Below, in pieces: positions 55,861 to 64,000 of a stretch of 64,000 nt of DNA (position 1 is the first letter of the stretch; the number at the start of each line of letters is the position of its first letter). The DNA comes from Pseudoalteromonas sp. N1230-9 (GTDB lineage Bacteria; Pseudomonadota; Gammaproteobacteria; Enterobacterales; Alteromonadaceae). The notes beneath the pieces were generated by a model that searched no databases, was not told where the DNA came from, and worked only from the letters and a program-made list of their open reading frames with translations. The translations under genes were made by a program, and so were the position numbers. Location: the NCBI RefSeq assembly GCF_032716425.1, contig NZ_CP090419.1, forward strand, positions 788,501 through 852,500. Direction: 5' to 3'.

Positions 55861-56748
55861 TCAATATTTGCGTTCAACAATATAGTTGGCAAGCCTTGCC
55901 AGTTCACTCGTATCGAAATTAATCGCCTCTAAAGCTTGATGTGCTTGCGCGAGTAAATCTTGCGCTTTTTGCTTTGCGCCATCCAGTCCTAAAAGAGCGG
56001 GGTAGGTTGCTTTATTTGCTGCAATATCTGACCCTTGCGGTTTGCCAAGTGTTTCTGTATCTGCTTCGACATCTAGGATATCGTCTTGTACCTGAAAAGC
56101 CAGACCTATCGCTTGTCCAAACAAATTAAGCTGTTTTAATGTGTGTTCGTCACACTGATTGGCACACAATGCACCTAGGGTTATTGCACAATTAAGCAGT
56201 GCCCCTGTCTTCAGTTGGTGAATACGCTCTAATTGTTCGACACTGATTTCATTATTCGTCGCACTAATATCAAGCGCTTGACCACCTACCATACCTTCAA
56301 TACCTGAGGCTTTGCTTAATGAGGCGATCATTTTTATTTGCTGCGCTGGCGGTACAGAAAAAGGATGATTGGCAATTAAGTCAAAGGCAAGTGTTTGTAG
56401 TGCATCACCTGCAAGAATAGCGTTTGCTTCACCATAAACTATATGGCAAGTAGGGCGGCCACGTCGCAGATCGTCATCATCCATTGCTGGTAAGTCATCA
56501 TGAACTAGTGAATAGCTATGGATACACTCAATGGCTGCTGCAAGAATATCGAGGTCTTTTTTCTGTGCCCCCATCATCCTACCTGTTGCATAAACAAGGT
56601 AAGGACGTAATCGTTTGCCGCCATTTAACACGCCATAATGAGTGGCTTCTTTTATTGTTTGTTCGGTATCTAAAGGCTGATCAAAATAGTGATTAAGTGT
56701 TGCTTCAACATCATTGCGAGCATCTTGCAGTTGGTCTATTAATTGCAC
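55861..56748 (-). CDS. ispA: Farnesyl diphosphate synthase
   Basis: The 295-residue protein has both aspartate-rich motifs: the first, DDLPAMDDDD, at residues 84-93 and the second in FQVQDDILD. The GGKRLRPYL substrate-binding segment is at 43-51. The two extra residues in the first Asp motif fit the bacterial short-chain (C15) type. It extends dimethylallyl diphosphate with isopentenyl diphosphate. It follows xseB after 5 bases. Confidence 0.96.
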   Translation of the reverse strand: MQLIDQLQDARNDVEATLNHYFDQPLDTEQTIKEATHYGVLNGGKRLRPYLVYATGRMMGAQKKDLDILAAAIECIHSYSLVHDDLPAMDDDDLRRGRPTCHIVYGEANAILAGDALQTLAFDLIANHPFSVPPAQQIKMIASLSKASGIEGMVGGQALDISATNNEISVEQLERIHQLKTGALLNCAITLGALCANQCDEHTLKQLNLFGQAIGLAFQVQDDILDVEADTETLGKPQGSDIAANKATYPALLGLDGAKQKAQDLLAQAHQALEAINFDTSELARLANYIVERKY

Positions 56749-56753
56749 TGAAA

Positions 56754-56996
56754 TTAGTCCAAATTTGAATCGAAATTGCTCAGTGGAGCTTGGCTATCGT
56801 TACCCATAAGTATGGCAACTTTTTGTTCTGCTTGTTGTAGTTTACCTGATGAGGCATTAGCTAATGCAATACCACGTTCAAACTGCTTAAGAGATTGCTC
56901 TAATGACAAGTCACCCTGTTCCATTTGTACAACAATATTAGATAATTCATCCAAGGCTTCTTCAAAGCTCAAGTTTTCTGGTTTCTTCGCTGCCAT
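56754..56996 (-). CDS. xseB: Exodeoxyribonuclease VII small subunit
   Basis: The 80-residue helical protein matches XseB, with SFEEALDELSNIVVQMEQGDLSLEQSL in the conserved part. It partners XseA (not in this window) in single-strand DNA degradation. It opens the xseB-ispA-dxs operon, an order shared by many gammaproteobacteria. The 272-base upstream gap is shared with the divergent pomAB promoter. Confidence 0.95.
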   Translation of the reverse strand: MAAKKPENLSFEEALDELSNIVVQMEQGDLSLEQSLKQFERGIALANASSGKLQQAEQKVAILMGNDSQAPLSNFDSNLD

Positions 56997-57179
56997 AGTG
57001 GCCTCACTAGCTGATAGAAAGTGAGGCCAATTTTAGGGGGAATGCTAAACTAGGTCAAAGAATGATGTGTTTTTTTACGCATAAAGCAACGCCAATATGC
57101 TATTTTTACGCTTTTAGACACAAGATAAACTTGTAGCTTGAGAAACTTACATTAAAATAAAATTAATTCATTTAATGAT

Positions 57180-57206
57180 TTAAGTATTTCAATTGCTTGC
57201 CGATAA
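57180..57206 (+). promoter_or_regulatory. Sigma-28 (FliA) promoter of pomAB
   Basis: TTAAGTAT (57180-57187, 6 of 8 to TAAAGTTT) is followed after exactly 11 bases by GCCGATAA (57199-57206, 8 of 8). This is the classical late-flagellar promoter layout, 63 bases before the pomA start. Confidence 0.75.
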
Positions 57207-57268
57207 GCAGTTAATAATAAAAATTTGATGCCTTAGGGTATCGTGCAATTGTTCCTCTGGAGGGGTAT

Positions 57269-58036
57269 GTGGATTTAGCAACCATAATAGGTATTCTTGG
57301 TGCCATAGGCTTAATTGCTATGTCGATGGTGTTAAGTAGTGATGGCCAAGTTGCAATGTTTTATAACACCCCTTCGGTGGTCATTGTATTTGGCGGCTCT
57401 ATTTTCATTGTGTTGTCAAACTTTACTATGGGTCAGTTTTTGGGCATAGGTAAAGTTGCCGCGAAAGCTTTCATGTTCAAGATAGAATCTCCAGAAGAGC
57501 TAATAGAGAAAGCTGTAGAGTTAGCTGATTCAGCACGTAAAGGTGGTTTTTTAGCACTTGAAGAAGCTGAAATTCCTAATGGCTTTATGCGCAAGGGCGT
57601 TGATATGCTCGTCGATGGTCATGACGCCGATGTGGTTCGTGCTACCTTGCAAAAAGATATCGCACTTACTGCCACTCGTCATGAACATGGCGCAGGATTA
57701 TTTAAATCGTTAGCCGACATAGCTCCTGCAATGGGTATGATAGGCACGCTAATTGGCCTTGTTGCCATGTTATCAAATATGGATGATCCTAAAGCTATCG
57801 GTCCTGCGATGGCTGTTGCATTATTAACGACATTATATGGTGCTTTCTTAGCGAACGTGGTTGCTATTCCAATTCAGGTCAAACTAGAGCTACGTAAAGA
57901 CGAAGAGGCTCTTAATCAACGCTTAATTCTCGACGCAGTACTCGGTATTCAAGACGGTCAAAACCCGAAAGTAATAGAAGGTATCTTGAAAAACTACTTA
58001 GCAGAGTCTAAACGAAAAGTGGATACTGAGGAGTAA
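57269..58036 (+). CDS. pomA: Flagellar stator protein PomA (MotA family)
   Basis: The 255-residue membrane protein opens DLATIIGILGAIGLIAMSMVLS like sodium-type PomA, with four membrane segments. The conserved IAPAMGMIGTLIGLVAML segment lies near residues 150-167. It starts with GTG behind the strong site TGGAGGGG. With PomB it forms the ion-driven stator of the polar flagellar motor. Sigma-28 control is indicated by the promoter upstream. pomB follows after 2 bases. Confidence 0.94.
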   Translation: MDLATIIGILGAIGLIAMSMVLSSDGQVAMFYNTPSVVIVFGGSIFIVLSNFTMGQFLGIGKVAAKAFMFKIESPEELIEKAVELADSARKGGFLALEEAEIPNGFMRKGVDMLVDGHDADVVRATLQKDIALTATRHEHGAGLFKSLADIAPAMGMIGTLIGLVAMLSNMDDPKAIGPAMAVALLTTLYGAFLANVVAIPIQVKLELRKDEEALNQRLILDAVLGIQDGQNPKVIEGILKNYLAESKRKVDTEE

Positions 58037-58038
58037 GC

Positions 58039-58962
58039 ATGTCTGATCAAGAGTGCAAATGTCCACCTCCGGGTTTACCAGCTTGGATGGGAACCTTCGC
58101 AGATTTAATGTCACTGTTAATGTGCTTCTTTGTACTCTTGCTTGCCTTTTCTGAAATGGATGTTCTTAAGTTTAAGCAAATTGCTGGCTCAATGAAGTTT
58201 GCTTTTGGTGTGCAAAACAAAATTGAAGTAAAAGACATCCCAAAAGGAACTTCAGTAATAGCCATGGAGTTTACGCCAGGTAAACCCGAGCCTACGCCTA
58301 TCGAAACAATTCAACAACAAACGGTTGAAATGACCCAGCAGATGTTGGAATTCCAAGCCGGTGATGAAAGCTCAGCAGGTGGACGTCAAGAGCAGCGTGG
58401 TAATAAGCGTGGCGGTGAGTCTCAAAGTACAGCGCAAGAACAAGCGATGGATCAATCTATTTCCGCTGCGAATCAAGAACAAACCAACGAGCTTGTGAAG
58501 AAAATTGCGCAACAACTTGAACAACAGATTATTGATGGTGCGATTGAACTAGAGTCTTTAGGCCAGCAAATTATTATTCGTATTCGGGAAAATGGCTCAT
58601 TTCCTTCAGGGAGTGCGTTTTTACAACCTAAATTCAAACCAATTATTCGAGATATTGCAACCTTGCTAAAAGACGTGCCTGGCGAAATAACGGTATCTGG
58701 TCACACTGATGATTTTCAGGTTTCCAATGAGCTATATACCAATAATTGGGATTTATCTTCGAAGCGTGCAGTTGCAGTTGCAAGTGAAATGGAAAAAGCG
58801 CCAGGTTTCGATAAATCGAGAATGGTCGTAGTGGGCCATGCTGAAACGAGGCCACTTGTTCCCAATGTTACCGATGAAGATAGAAAGCGTAACCGTCGCG
58901 TCGAAATCTCAATTATGCAAGGCAAGGCGCAAGAGTCGGATCCTATTGATGTAAGACCCTAA
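58039..58962 (+). CDS. pomB: Flagellar stator protein PomB (MotB family)
   Basis: The 307-residue protein has one N-terminal membrane helix with the ion-binding Asp D22 in GTFADLMSLLMCFFVLLLAF. A long Gln-rich linker follows (residues 95-155), then a C-terminal OmpA-like peptidoglycan-binding domain (VSGHTDDFQVSNELY and NRRVEISI). The helix wording fits sodium-type PomB. It anchors the stator to the cell wall. It ends before a 132-base gap that holds a possible small ORF. Confidence 0.94.
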   Translation: MSDQECKCPPPGLPAWMGTFADLMSLLMCFFVLLLAFSEMDVLKFKQIAGSMKFAFGVQNKIEVKDIPKGTSVIAMEFTPGKPEPTPIETIQQQTVEMTQQMLEFQAGDESSAGGRQEQRGNKRGGESQSTAQEQAMDQSISAANQEQTNELVKKIAQQLEQQIIDGAIELESLGQQIIIRIRENGSFPSGSAFLQPKFKPIIRDIATLLKDVPGEITVSGHTDDFQVSNELYTNNWDLSSKRAVAVASEMEKAPGFDKSRMVVVGHAETRPLVPNVTDEDRKRNRRVEISIMQGKAQESDPIDVRP

Positions 58963-59007
58963 ATCAGTTACAGTTACAATTAGTTAAAGAATGTAATGGG
59001 TATAAGA

Positions 59008-59079
59008 ATGAAAAAGCTCGATAAGTATTGCTACCTGCCAGGTAACGGTGATGGTAACGATGGTAAAACAGAAAACTAA
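59008..59079 (+). CDS. Possible small protein, 23 residues
   Basis: An ATG at 59008 opens MKKLDKYCYLPGNGDGNDGKTEN and stops 15 bases before the next gene. A second in-frame ATG lies 4 codons upstream (58996). The Shine-Dalgarno is weak. The peptide has a basic start and a Gly/Asn/Asp-rich tail built on repeated GNGD/GND units. I do not recognise it. It may be real and co-transcribed with the membrane-protein gene that follows, or a chance frame. Confidence 0.35.
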   Translation: MKKLDKYCYLPGNGDGNDGKTEN

Positions 59080-59094
59080 TTAAGGTCGCTACTT

Positions 59095-59586
59095 GTGCCG
59101 GATTGGTTTAACTCTTTTATTGTTATATTGGGTAATAGCTGGGTGTTCATTCTGAGCCCAGCTATTTTTGTTTTTTATATCAGAAATGATTGGCTCGCCT
59201 TTAGGTTTTCTGTAATAACCGCTAGTTTTTTTCTATATGGCACTCTTATCCATTCAAGCCTTAGCGAGTTTGATGACATCTTTGTTTGGCGTTACGTTGT
59301 ATGGGCATTTAATGACATAGCATGGATGGCCATCATTGCTTATCTTGGTATAAAAGATAAGGTTTATCTTTGGCAGAGCGTACTAGGGCAGTTAGTCGTT
59401 GTAATGGCACCCATATTACAACTATTTCGCGTAATTGATATTCACTTATGGGATTTATCGTATAGCACATATATGTATAAAACCTTACTCCCTCTTATTA
59501 ATATAGGCACCGTAGTTGTATGTTATTTGCCTATGATTTACTTATTCACCCGTCGCAATAGGCTCGCTGAGACCATTCCTAAGTAA
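59095..59586 (+). CDS. Integral membrane protein, unknown
   Basis: The 163-residue protein starts with GTG behind TAAGGT (59081-59086). About five membrane segments are visible, the first being FIVILGNSWVFILSPAIFVF and the last IGTVVVCYLPMIYLF, with a basic end RRNRLAE. I do not recognise a family. It sits between pomB and the LexA box of the topoisomerase gene. Link to either is unproven. Confidence 0.65.
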   Translation: MPDWFNSFIVILGNSWVFILSPAIFVFYIRNDWLAFRFSVITASFFLYGTLIHSSLSEFDDIFVWRYVVWAFNDIAWMAIIAYLGIKDKVYLWQSVLGQLVVVMAPILQLFRVIDIHLWDLSYSTYMYKTLLPLINIGTVVVCYLPMIYLFTRRNRLAETIPK

Positions 59587-59603
59587 AAAATGCTGTGTTA
59601 GAC

Positions 59604-59623
59604 TACTGTTTATAAAAACAGTA
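59604..59623. promoter_or_regulatory. LexA (SOS) box upstream of the topoisomerase III gene
   Basis: TACTGTTTATAAAAACAGTA contains CTGT-N8-ACAG with the flanking TA pairs, a full match to the conserved positions of the gammaproteobacterial LexA operator. An internal TATAAA may be the -10. It lies 14 bases before the topB start. Confidence 0.75.
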
Positions 59624-59637
59624 TTTAGTGTTGCATT

Positions 59638-61548
59638 ATGAAACTTTACATTGCCGAAAAGCCGTCCCTAGCAAGAGCCATTGCTGATGCATTGCCAAAA
59701 CCACAAAAAAAGCAAGATGGCTATATTGAGCTTGCTAATGGTGATTGTGTTTCTTGGTGTATTGGCCATTTGCTTGAGCAAGCTGAGCCTGACGATTACG
59801 ACGCAAGTTTTAAAAAGTGGCGATTTGAGCACTTACCTATCGTGCCCGAACAATGGCAGTTAAAACCTAAAGCAAAAACACGCAAACAACTCACCGTATT
59901 AAAAAAGCTGATTAAGCAAGCGAGTATAATCGTCCATGCCGGTGATCCTGACCGTGAAGGACAGTTATTGGTAGATGAAGTAATTGAACAGGTAAAACTA
60001 AGCCAAGCTAAAAAACAGCAAATCCAGCGACTCTTAATAAGCGACTTAAACTTAAGTGCAGTTAAAAAAGCGCTGAATAATTTAAAGTCGAATCGCGATT
60101 TTATTCCCTTGAGCGTATCAGCCTTAGCTCGCTCACGTGCTGATTGGTTATTTGGCATGAATTTAACGCGAGCTTATACGCTTGCTGGACAAAAAGCAGG
60201 GTTTGGTAATGTGTTGTCTGTAGGTCGTGTTCAAACACCTATTTTAGGGCTAGTTGTAAATCGCGATAATGAAATAGCTAACTTTGTGGCAAAACCTTTC
60301 TACGAAGTTTTGGCTCATCTCGAAACAGAGCAGCAGCAAACATTTTCTGCTAAGTGGCAACCAAGTAAAGCATGCGAGCCCTATCAAGATGAAGAAGGTA
60401 GAGTATTACATAGAGGACTTGCTGAAAATGTTGTGTCACGAATAACTAATCAACCAGCTAAGGTGGTTGAGCTTGAGCAAAAACAAAAAAAACAACAAGC
60501 CCCATTGCCTTATAACTTATCTGCTTTACAAATCGATGCAGCAAAAGCGTTTTCAATGCCAGCACAAAAGGTGCTCGATACCTGTCAAAGTTTGTACGAA
60601 CGCCATAAGTTAATTACGTATCCTCGTTCAGATAATCGCTATTTACCAAAAGAACACCATAAAGATGCAACGAGTATTATTGCTGCAATTGCTAATAATG
60701 AAGGGCAAAGTAGTGAAGCTTGTAAGCAAGCTGATATGAGCAAGCAGAGTAAATGTTTTAATGACAACAAGGTTGCAGCTCACCACGCGATTGTTCCTAC
60801 CGAAAAGCAGCTACGCTCAGCATCATTAAATAGTGACGAACAAAAAATCTATCGATTGATCTGTCGTCATTATTTAATTCAGTTTTATCCAGACTATGTG
60901 TTTAACGAAACCAAAATAACGGTTGAAATTGCGGGTGGTCTTTTTAAAGCTGCTGCTAAGCAAGATATTAGCTTAGGGTTTAAAACATTAATGGGCAAAA
61001 CAGAGTTAAAAGATGAGCAAACCTTACCTGCACTTGAAAAAGGTCAGCCGCTGCATTGTAATCAAGGTGAAGTGATAGACAAAATGACCACACCGCCAGC
61101 GCACTTTACTGATGCGACCTTACTAAGTGCTATGACAGGCATCAGCCGATATGTAAAAGACTCTGAAATTAAAAAGATCCTCAAAGAAACGGATGGTCTA
61201 GGGACTGAGGCTACACGGGCAGGCATTCTTGAGCTTTTATTCAAGCGCCGCTTTTTAGAGCGTCAAGGTAAAAACATTTTAGCTACAGCAACAGGTAAAG
61301 CACTTATTAGCACTTTACCAGAGCAGCTTGCTAGCCCTGACTTAACAGCTAAGTGGGAAGCATCATTAGGGAACATAGCTGAACAGCATATGAGTTATCA
61401 GCAGTTTTTAACGCCATTACTGACTGAGTTACATGCTTTAGTCGATCAAGCCAAACAGTGCGATAGTCAAGTCTTTGCTCAATTACCAAAAACGCCGCAA
61501 AAGCGACGTTTTAAAAGAAAAGCTAAGCCCAGAGCTAAATCAACCTAA
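59638..61548 (+). CDS. topB: DNA topoisomerase III (type IA)
   Basis: The 636-residue protein has an N-terminal Toprim domain (LYIAEKPSLARAIADALP and DPDREGQLLVDEV). The catalytic Tyr is at 328 in LITYPRSDNRYLP, the same number as in E. coli TopB. A highly basic tail (KRRFKRKAKPRAK) replaces a zinc-ribbon end. It decatenates DNA and resolves recombination or replication intermediates. The LexA box directly upstream suggests SOS induction. Its stop lies one base from the stop of the convergent amidohydrolase gene. Confidence 0.94.
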   Translation: MKLYIAEKPSLARAIADALPKPQKKQDGYIELANGDCVSWCIGHLLEQAEPDDYDASFKKWRFEHLPIVPEQWQLKPKAKTRKQLTVLKKLIKQASIIVHAGDPDREGQLLVDEVIEQVKLSQAKKQQIQRLLISDLNLSAVKKALNNLKSNRDFIPLSVSALARSRADWLFGMNLTRAYTLAGQKAGFGNVLSVGRVQTPILGLVVNRDNEIANFVAKPFYEVLAHLETEQQQTFSAKWQPSKACEPYQDEEGRVLHRGLAENVVSRITNQPAKVVELEQKQKKQQAPLPYNLSALQIDAAKAFSMPAQKVLDTCQSLYERHKLITYPRSDNRYLPKEHHKDATSIIAAIANNEGQSSEACKQADMSKQSKCFNDNKVAAHHAIVPTEKQLRSASLNSDEQKIYRLICRHYLIQFYPDYVFNETKITVEIAGGLFKAAAKQDISLGFKTLMGKTELKDEQTLPALEKGQPLHCNQGEVIDKMTTPPAHFTDATLLSAMTGISRYVKDSEIKKILKETDGLGTEATRAGILELLFKRRFLERQGKNILATATGKALISTLPEQLASPDLTAKWEASLGNIAEQHMSYQQFLTPLLTELHALVDQAKQCDSQVFAQLPKTPQKRRFKRKAKPRAKST

Positions 61549-61549
61549 A

Positions 61550-62863
61550 CTACTGTTTGTTGAATAGGGCAACCGCGGCATTACTCATAGCTGTAATACC
61601 CGTAGGAAGTGCTTTTTTGTAATCAGGTGCAAACTTACTTGAGTGTAAAGAAGGTAATGTTGCACCAGATTGCATCGCCGCATCATACTGACTAGGCTCA
61701 ACACCACCTAACCAAAATAAAGTAATTGGAATATTCTTATCTGTACGTCCGTATAAACCAAAGTCTTCGCCGGCCATCACAGCGTCAGTTTCCAGTACAT
61801 TGCTCTTGCCTATTGCGTTAGAAATAGCATTACGGACTAGATTGGTTTGCTCAGGATTATTATAAGTAGATGGAATAGACTCATCTTCATGCACATACAC
61901 TTCGGGCGCTAAGCTTTCATCAAGTCCTGCACTTAATGCAATCCCTTTAGAGATACGTTTAATTGCTGCGATTTGTTGTAATCGCACTTCAGGGTTATAA
62001 CTACGAAGCGTTAATTGCAGTTTAACTTCATCTGAAATGACATTGTGTTTAGAGCCACCGTGAATTGAGCCAACGGTGATCACTGATGGCTCTAATGGTG
62101 ACAATTCTCTGCTAGTGATCGTTTGTAGTGCTAATACAATACGCGAAGCAATCACAACAGGGTCAATGGTTGTGTGTGGGTAAGCACCGTGACCGCCTTT
62201 ACCCTTTACAGTAATATCAACTGAGTCAACACTTGCCATTGTGTACTCATTTTTCATGCTGATTTTACCAGCTGGAACACTGGCACTGACATGTAAAGCA
62301 ATAACGTGGTTAGGCGTAGGGTACTTGGTAAAAAGTCCTTCTTTAAGCATTGCTTTTGCACCACCGCCTACTTCTTCAGCGGGTTGTGCGACCATCATTA
62401 ATGTACCTTGCCACTGATCTTTGTGTGTCATTAACTGTTGGGCTGTGCCAATAAACGAACTCATGTGAATATCATGACCACAGCCATGCATTACACCTAC
62501 AGTTGAGCCTTCGTCGTTTGTAACCGTTACTTTTGAAGCGTACGGTTTACCAGTTTGTTCAACAATGGGTAAGCCATCTGTATCGGTACGGATCATCACA
62601 GTTGGTCCAGTACCATTTTTATAAATACCAACTACGCCATAGCCACCTACATTATCAGTAACCTCAAAGCCAAGTTTAGTAAGTCGCTTTGCTAATTTTT
62701 TACTTGTTTGTTTTTCATGATAAGAAAGTTCTGGAGATTGATGTAAATCTAGGTAAAGCTTTTCAATCTCTGGCATGGTTTTCTGAAGATTTAAATCTAA
62801 GGTTGTTGCTTGTGTTATGGGAGTGAGAAGTAATAACGCAGCAGATATAACTGATAATTTCAT
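61550..62863 (-). CDS. Secreted M20-family amidohydrolase
   Basis: The 437-residue protein has a signal peptide (ALLLLTPITQAT). The M20D (N-acyl-amino-acid amidohydrolase / aminoacylase-like) metal site includes HGCGHDIHMSSFIGTA near residue 126, AEEVGGGAKAML near residue 163, and MAGEDFGLYG near the end. It probably hydrolyses N-acylated amino acids or peptides in the periplasm. It is convergent with topB and has no co-directed neighbour. Confidence 0.9.
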   Translation of the reverse strand: MKLSVISAALLLLTPITQATTLDLNLQKTMPEIEKLYLDLHQSPELSYHEKQTSKKLAKRLTKLGFEVTDNVGGYGVVGIYKNGTGPTVMIRTDTDGLPIVEQTGKPYASKVTVTNDEGSTVGVMHGCGHDIHMSSFIGTAQQLMTHKDQWQGTLMMVAQPAEEVGGGAKAMLKEGLFTKYPTPNHVIALHVSASVPAGKISMKNEYTMASVDSVDITVKGKGGHGAYPHTTIDPVVIASRIVLALQTITSRELSPLEPSVITVGSIHGGSKHNVISDEVKLQLTLRSYNPEVRLQQIAAIKRISKGIALSAGLDESLAPEVYVHEDESIPSTYNNPEQTNLVRNAISNAIGKSNVLETDAVMAGEDFGLYGRTDKNIPITLFWLGGVEPSQYDAAMQSGATLPSLHSSKFAPDYKKALPTGITAMSNAAVALFNKQ

Positions 62864-62946
62864 AATGACCTCGACTGAATGGGCTTGTAATTGTTATGTT
62901 TGTCACCATATAAAAACCTAAATACTTATATAGTGCAATTGATCAA

Positions 62947-63804
62947 ATGAATAATATGGTAAATGTTACTCCACAGAATTTACAGCAAGTACTGGGTGAG
63001 ACCTCAGCCGAAAAATTAGTTTTACTAACTTTCTACTCTGCGCAAAACCCAGAGTGTCATCAGCAAGCTGTCATTTTAGAAAAAATCGCACATGAATACG
63101 GTGAGCATTTATTAGTAGCAACCTTAGACTGTGATGTTGAGCAGGCTCTTGCAGCGCAACTTGCACAGCAAATTGGTTTGCAAGCATTACCAACGCTTGT
63201 GATGTTAAAAGATTCAGCGCCTGTGGATATGTTACCGGGTGCTCAAACAGAGCAGCAAATTCGTGACGCGCTAGCCAAACATTTACCTGCCCAGCACGAG
63301 TTATTACTGGAGCAAGCTAAGCAAGCGTTAATTAATCAAGATTTAAATAATGCGTTTAATTATGCAAAGCAGGCTTATGAGCTTGATCCGAGCCATACGC
63401 GTGTAAAATTAGTATTAGCTGATATTTGTATTCAAATTCATAAATTAGAAGATGCACAAGCATTACTAGATTCAGTGGCAGAGAATGAACGTGATGCGTA
63501 TTTCACAAATATTCAAGCAAAGTGTGAACAAGCATTAGCTGCAACAGACTCTCCAGAAATAAAAGCACTGCAAGCTAAAGTTGAAAAATACCCAAATGAT
63601 TTAGAGATAAAAGTAGAGCTAAGCAATGCGCTCAATAACGCGGGTCGTAAAGAAGAAGCTTTAGAGGTGTTATTTAATGTGCTTAAAAAAGATCTTAACT
63701 ACGCGGATGCAAAACCAAGCTATCTAGAAATCATTGCCTCTTTACCTGATGGCGATGCATTGGCGTCTAAGTATCGTCGTAAACTATATAGTATCTTGTA
63801 CTAA
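62947..63804 (+). CDS. CnoX/YbbN-like thioredoxin-TPR protein
   Basis: The 285-residue protein has an N-terminal thioredoxin fold (KLVLLTFYSAQNPECHQQ) in which the CXXC is reduced to a single Cys (NPEC). TPR-like repeats follow (NAFNYAKQAYELDPSHTRVKLVLADI and later). This layout matches CnoX (YbbN), a chaperone and redox holdase, in which the site is SXXC-like. It lacks thiol-disulphide oxidoreductase chemistry as far as the motif shows. The gene ends at a strong terminator. Confidence 0.85.
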   Translation: MNNMVNVTPQNLQQVLGETSAEKLVLLTFYSAQNPECHQQAVILEKIAHEYGEHLLVATLDCDVEQALAAQLAQQIGLQALPTLVMLKDSAPVDMLPGAQTEQQIRDALAKHLPAQHELLLEQAKQALINQDLNNAFNYAKQAYELDPSHTRVKLVLADICIQIHKLEDAQALLDSVAENERDAYFTNIQAKCEQALAATDSPEIKALQAKVEKYPNDLEIKVELSNALNNAGRKEEALEVLFNVLKKDLNYADAKPSYLEIIASLPDGDALASKYRRKLYSILY

Positions 63805-63820
63805 TCCATTATTGATTGAT

Positions 63821-63854
63821 AAAAGCGCCATTAAAAATAGTGGCGCTTTTTTTA
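63821..63854 (+). terminator. Intrinsic terminator of the CnoX-like gene
   Basis: A 10-bp stem AAAAGCGCCA/TGGCGCTTTT with a 10-base loop is followed by a T-run. Confidence 0.85.
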
Positions 63855-63914
63855 TTTAAAAACTTGCGTATTACCTAATTTCGATAATACTTAAGATCCT
63901 CTCGAGAAAAGTTG

Positions 63915-63939
63915 ACTGTATTTTGTACAGTAAACTGTA
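63915..63939. promoter_or_regulatory. Operator-like array at the window end
   Basis: Three alternating 6-mers ACTGTA (63915-63920), TACAGT (63926-63931) and ACTGTA (63934-63939) form overlapping inverted repeats with 5- and 2-base spacers. A partial fourth copy (ACTG) follows near 63946. No gene is seen to the right within the window, so it probably belongs to the promoter of the next gene. Confidence 0.4.
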
Positions 63940-64000
63940 TTTTTTACTGCCTTTAGCTTGTTTTTTGCGCGAAAGGTAAGTTTTTAGTAGTTTTCTACAA

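Noticed and set aside
63915..63930. LexA box at the window end
   Set aside because: CTGT and ACAG are separated by 7 bases, not 8.

Overview
The window looks like a chromosomal stretch from a marine gammaproteobacterium of the order Alteromonadales, most likely Pseudoalteromonas. This is inferred from gene content and protein style: a laminarin-type glucan locus with a large TonB-dependent receptor, PomAB sodium-type flagellar stators, and the gene orders thrL-thrABC, nrdR-ribD-ribE-ribBA-ribH-nusB-thiL-pgpA and xseB-ispA-dxs. No species was identified by any search. I see no rRNA, tRNA, CRISPR array, insertion sequence or prophage. No gene-free gap exceeds about 300 bases.

Left part (1 to 15.6 kb), glucan utilisation. 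A LacI-type repressor, a GPH-type sugar transporter and a GH1 beta-glucosidase run leftward. A FucP-like sugar permease, a lipoprotein GH3 beta-glucosidase and a lipoprotein GH16 laminarinase-like endoglucanase run rightward. The divergent promoter region holds two perfect copies of the palindrome TGTAAGCGCTTACA. The same palindrome, plus a one-mismatch copy, lies in front of a 981-residue TonB-dependent receptor 11 kb away, which ties the receptor to the same regulon. Downstream of the receptor, past an intrinsic terminator, lies a trio of unknown role: a flavin-dependent halogenase homologue, a SapC-family protein and a cupin_8/JmjC-like Fe(II) oxygenase homologue. The likely overall job is to cut beta-1,3-glucan outside or at the surface, import oligosaccharides through the receptor, split them in the periplasm and cytoplasm, and take up glucose and glucosides.

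Middle-left part (15.7 to 35.5 kb), mixed single genes: FAH-family hydrolase, two orphan solute-binding-type proteins, Tas-like aldo/keto reductase, hotdog thioesterase, DinB under a LexA box, CstA, M17 aminopeptidase, a Cache chemoreceptor, S9 and M49 peptidases, HIT protein, HDOD protein, RdgC, and a histidine kinase divergent from a stand-alone receiver.

Middle-right part (35.5 to 48.4 kb), core metabolism. The threonine operon has a 19-codon Thr/Ile leader peptide and a clear attenuator. glyA has a MetR-like box upstream. The nrdR-riboflavin-nusB-thiL-pgpA cluster follows. It contains a RibBA with a degenerate GTP cyclohydrolase II half, and a terminator hairpin placed exactly between the Shine-Dalgarno and start codon of thiL.

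Right part (48.4 to 64 kb): a propeller/Y_Y_Y/GGDEF sensor, a duplicated beta-propeller lipoprotein with a collagen-like stretch, the xseB-ispA-dxs isoprenoid operon, pomAB behind a clear sigma-28 promoter, a possible 23-codon small ORF, a topoisomerase III gene preceded by a consensus LexA box, an M20 amidohydrolase, and a CnoX-like thioredoxin/TPR protein. The window ends in an operator-like array of alternating 6-mers.
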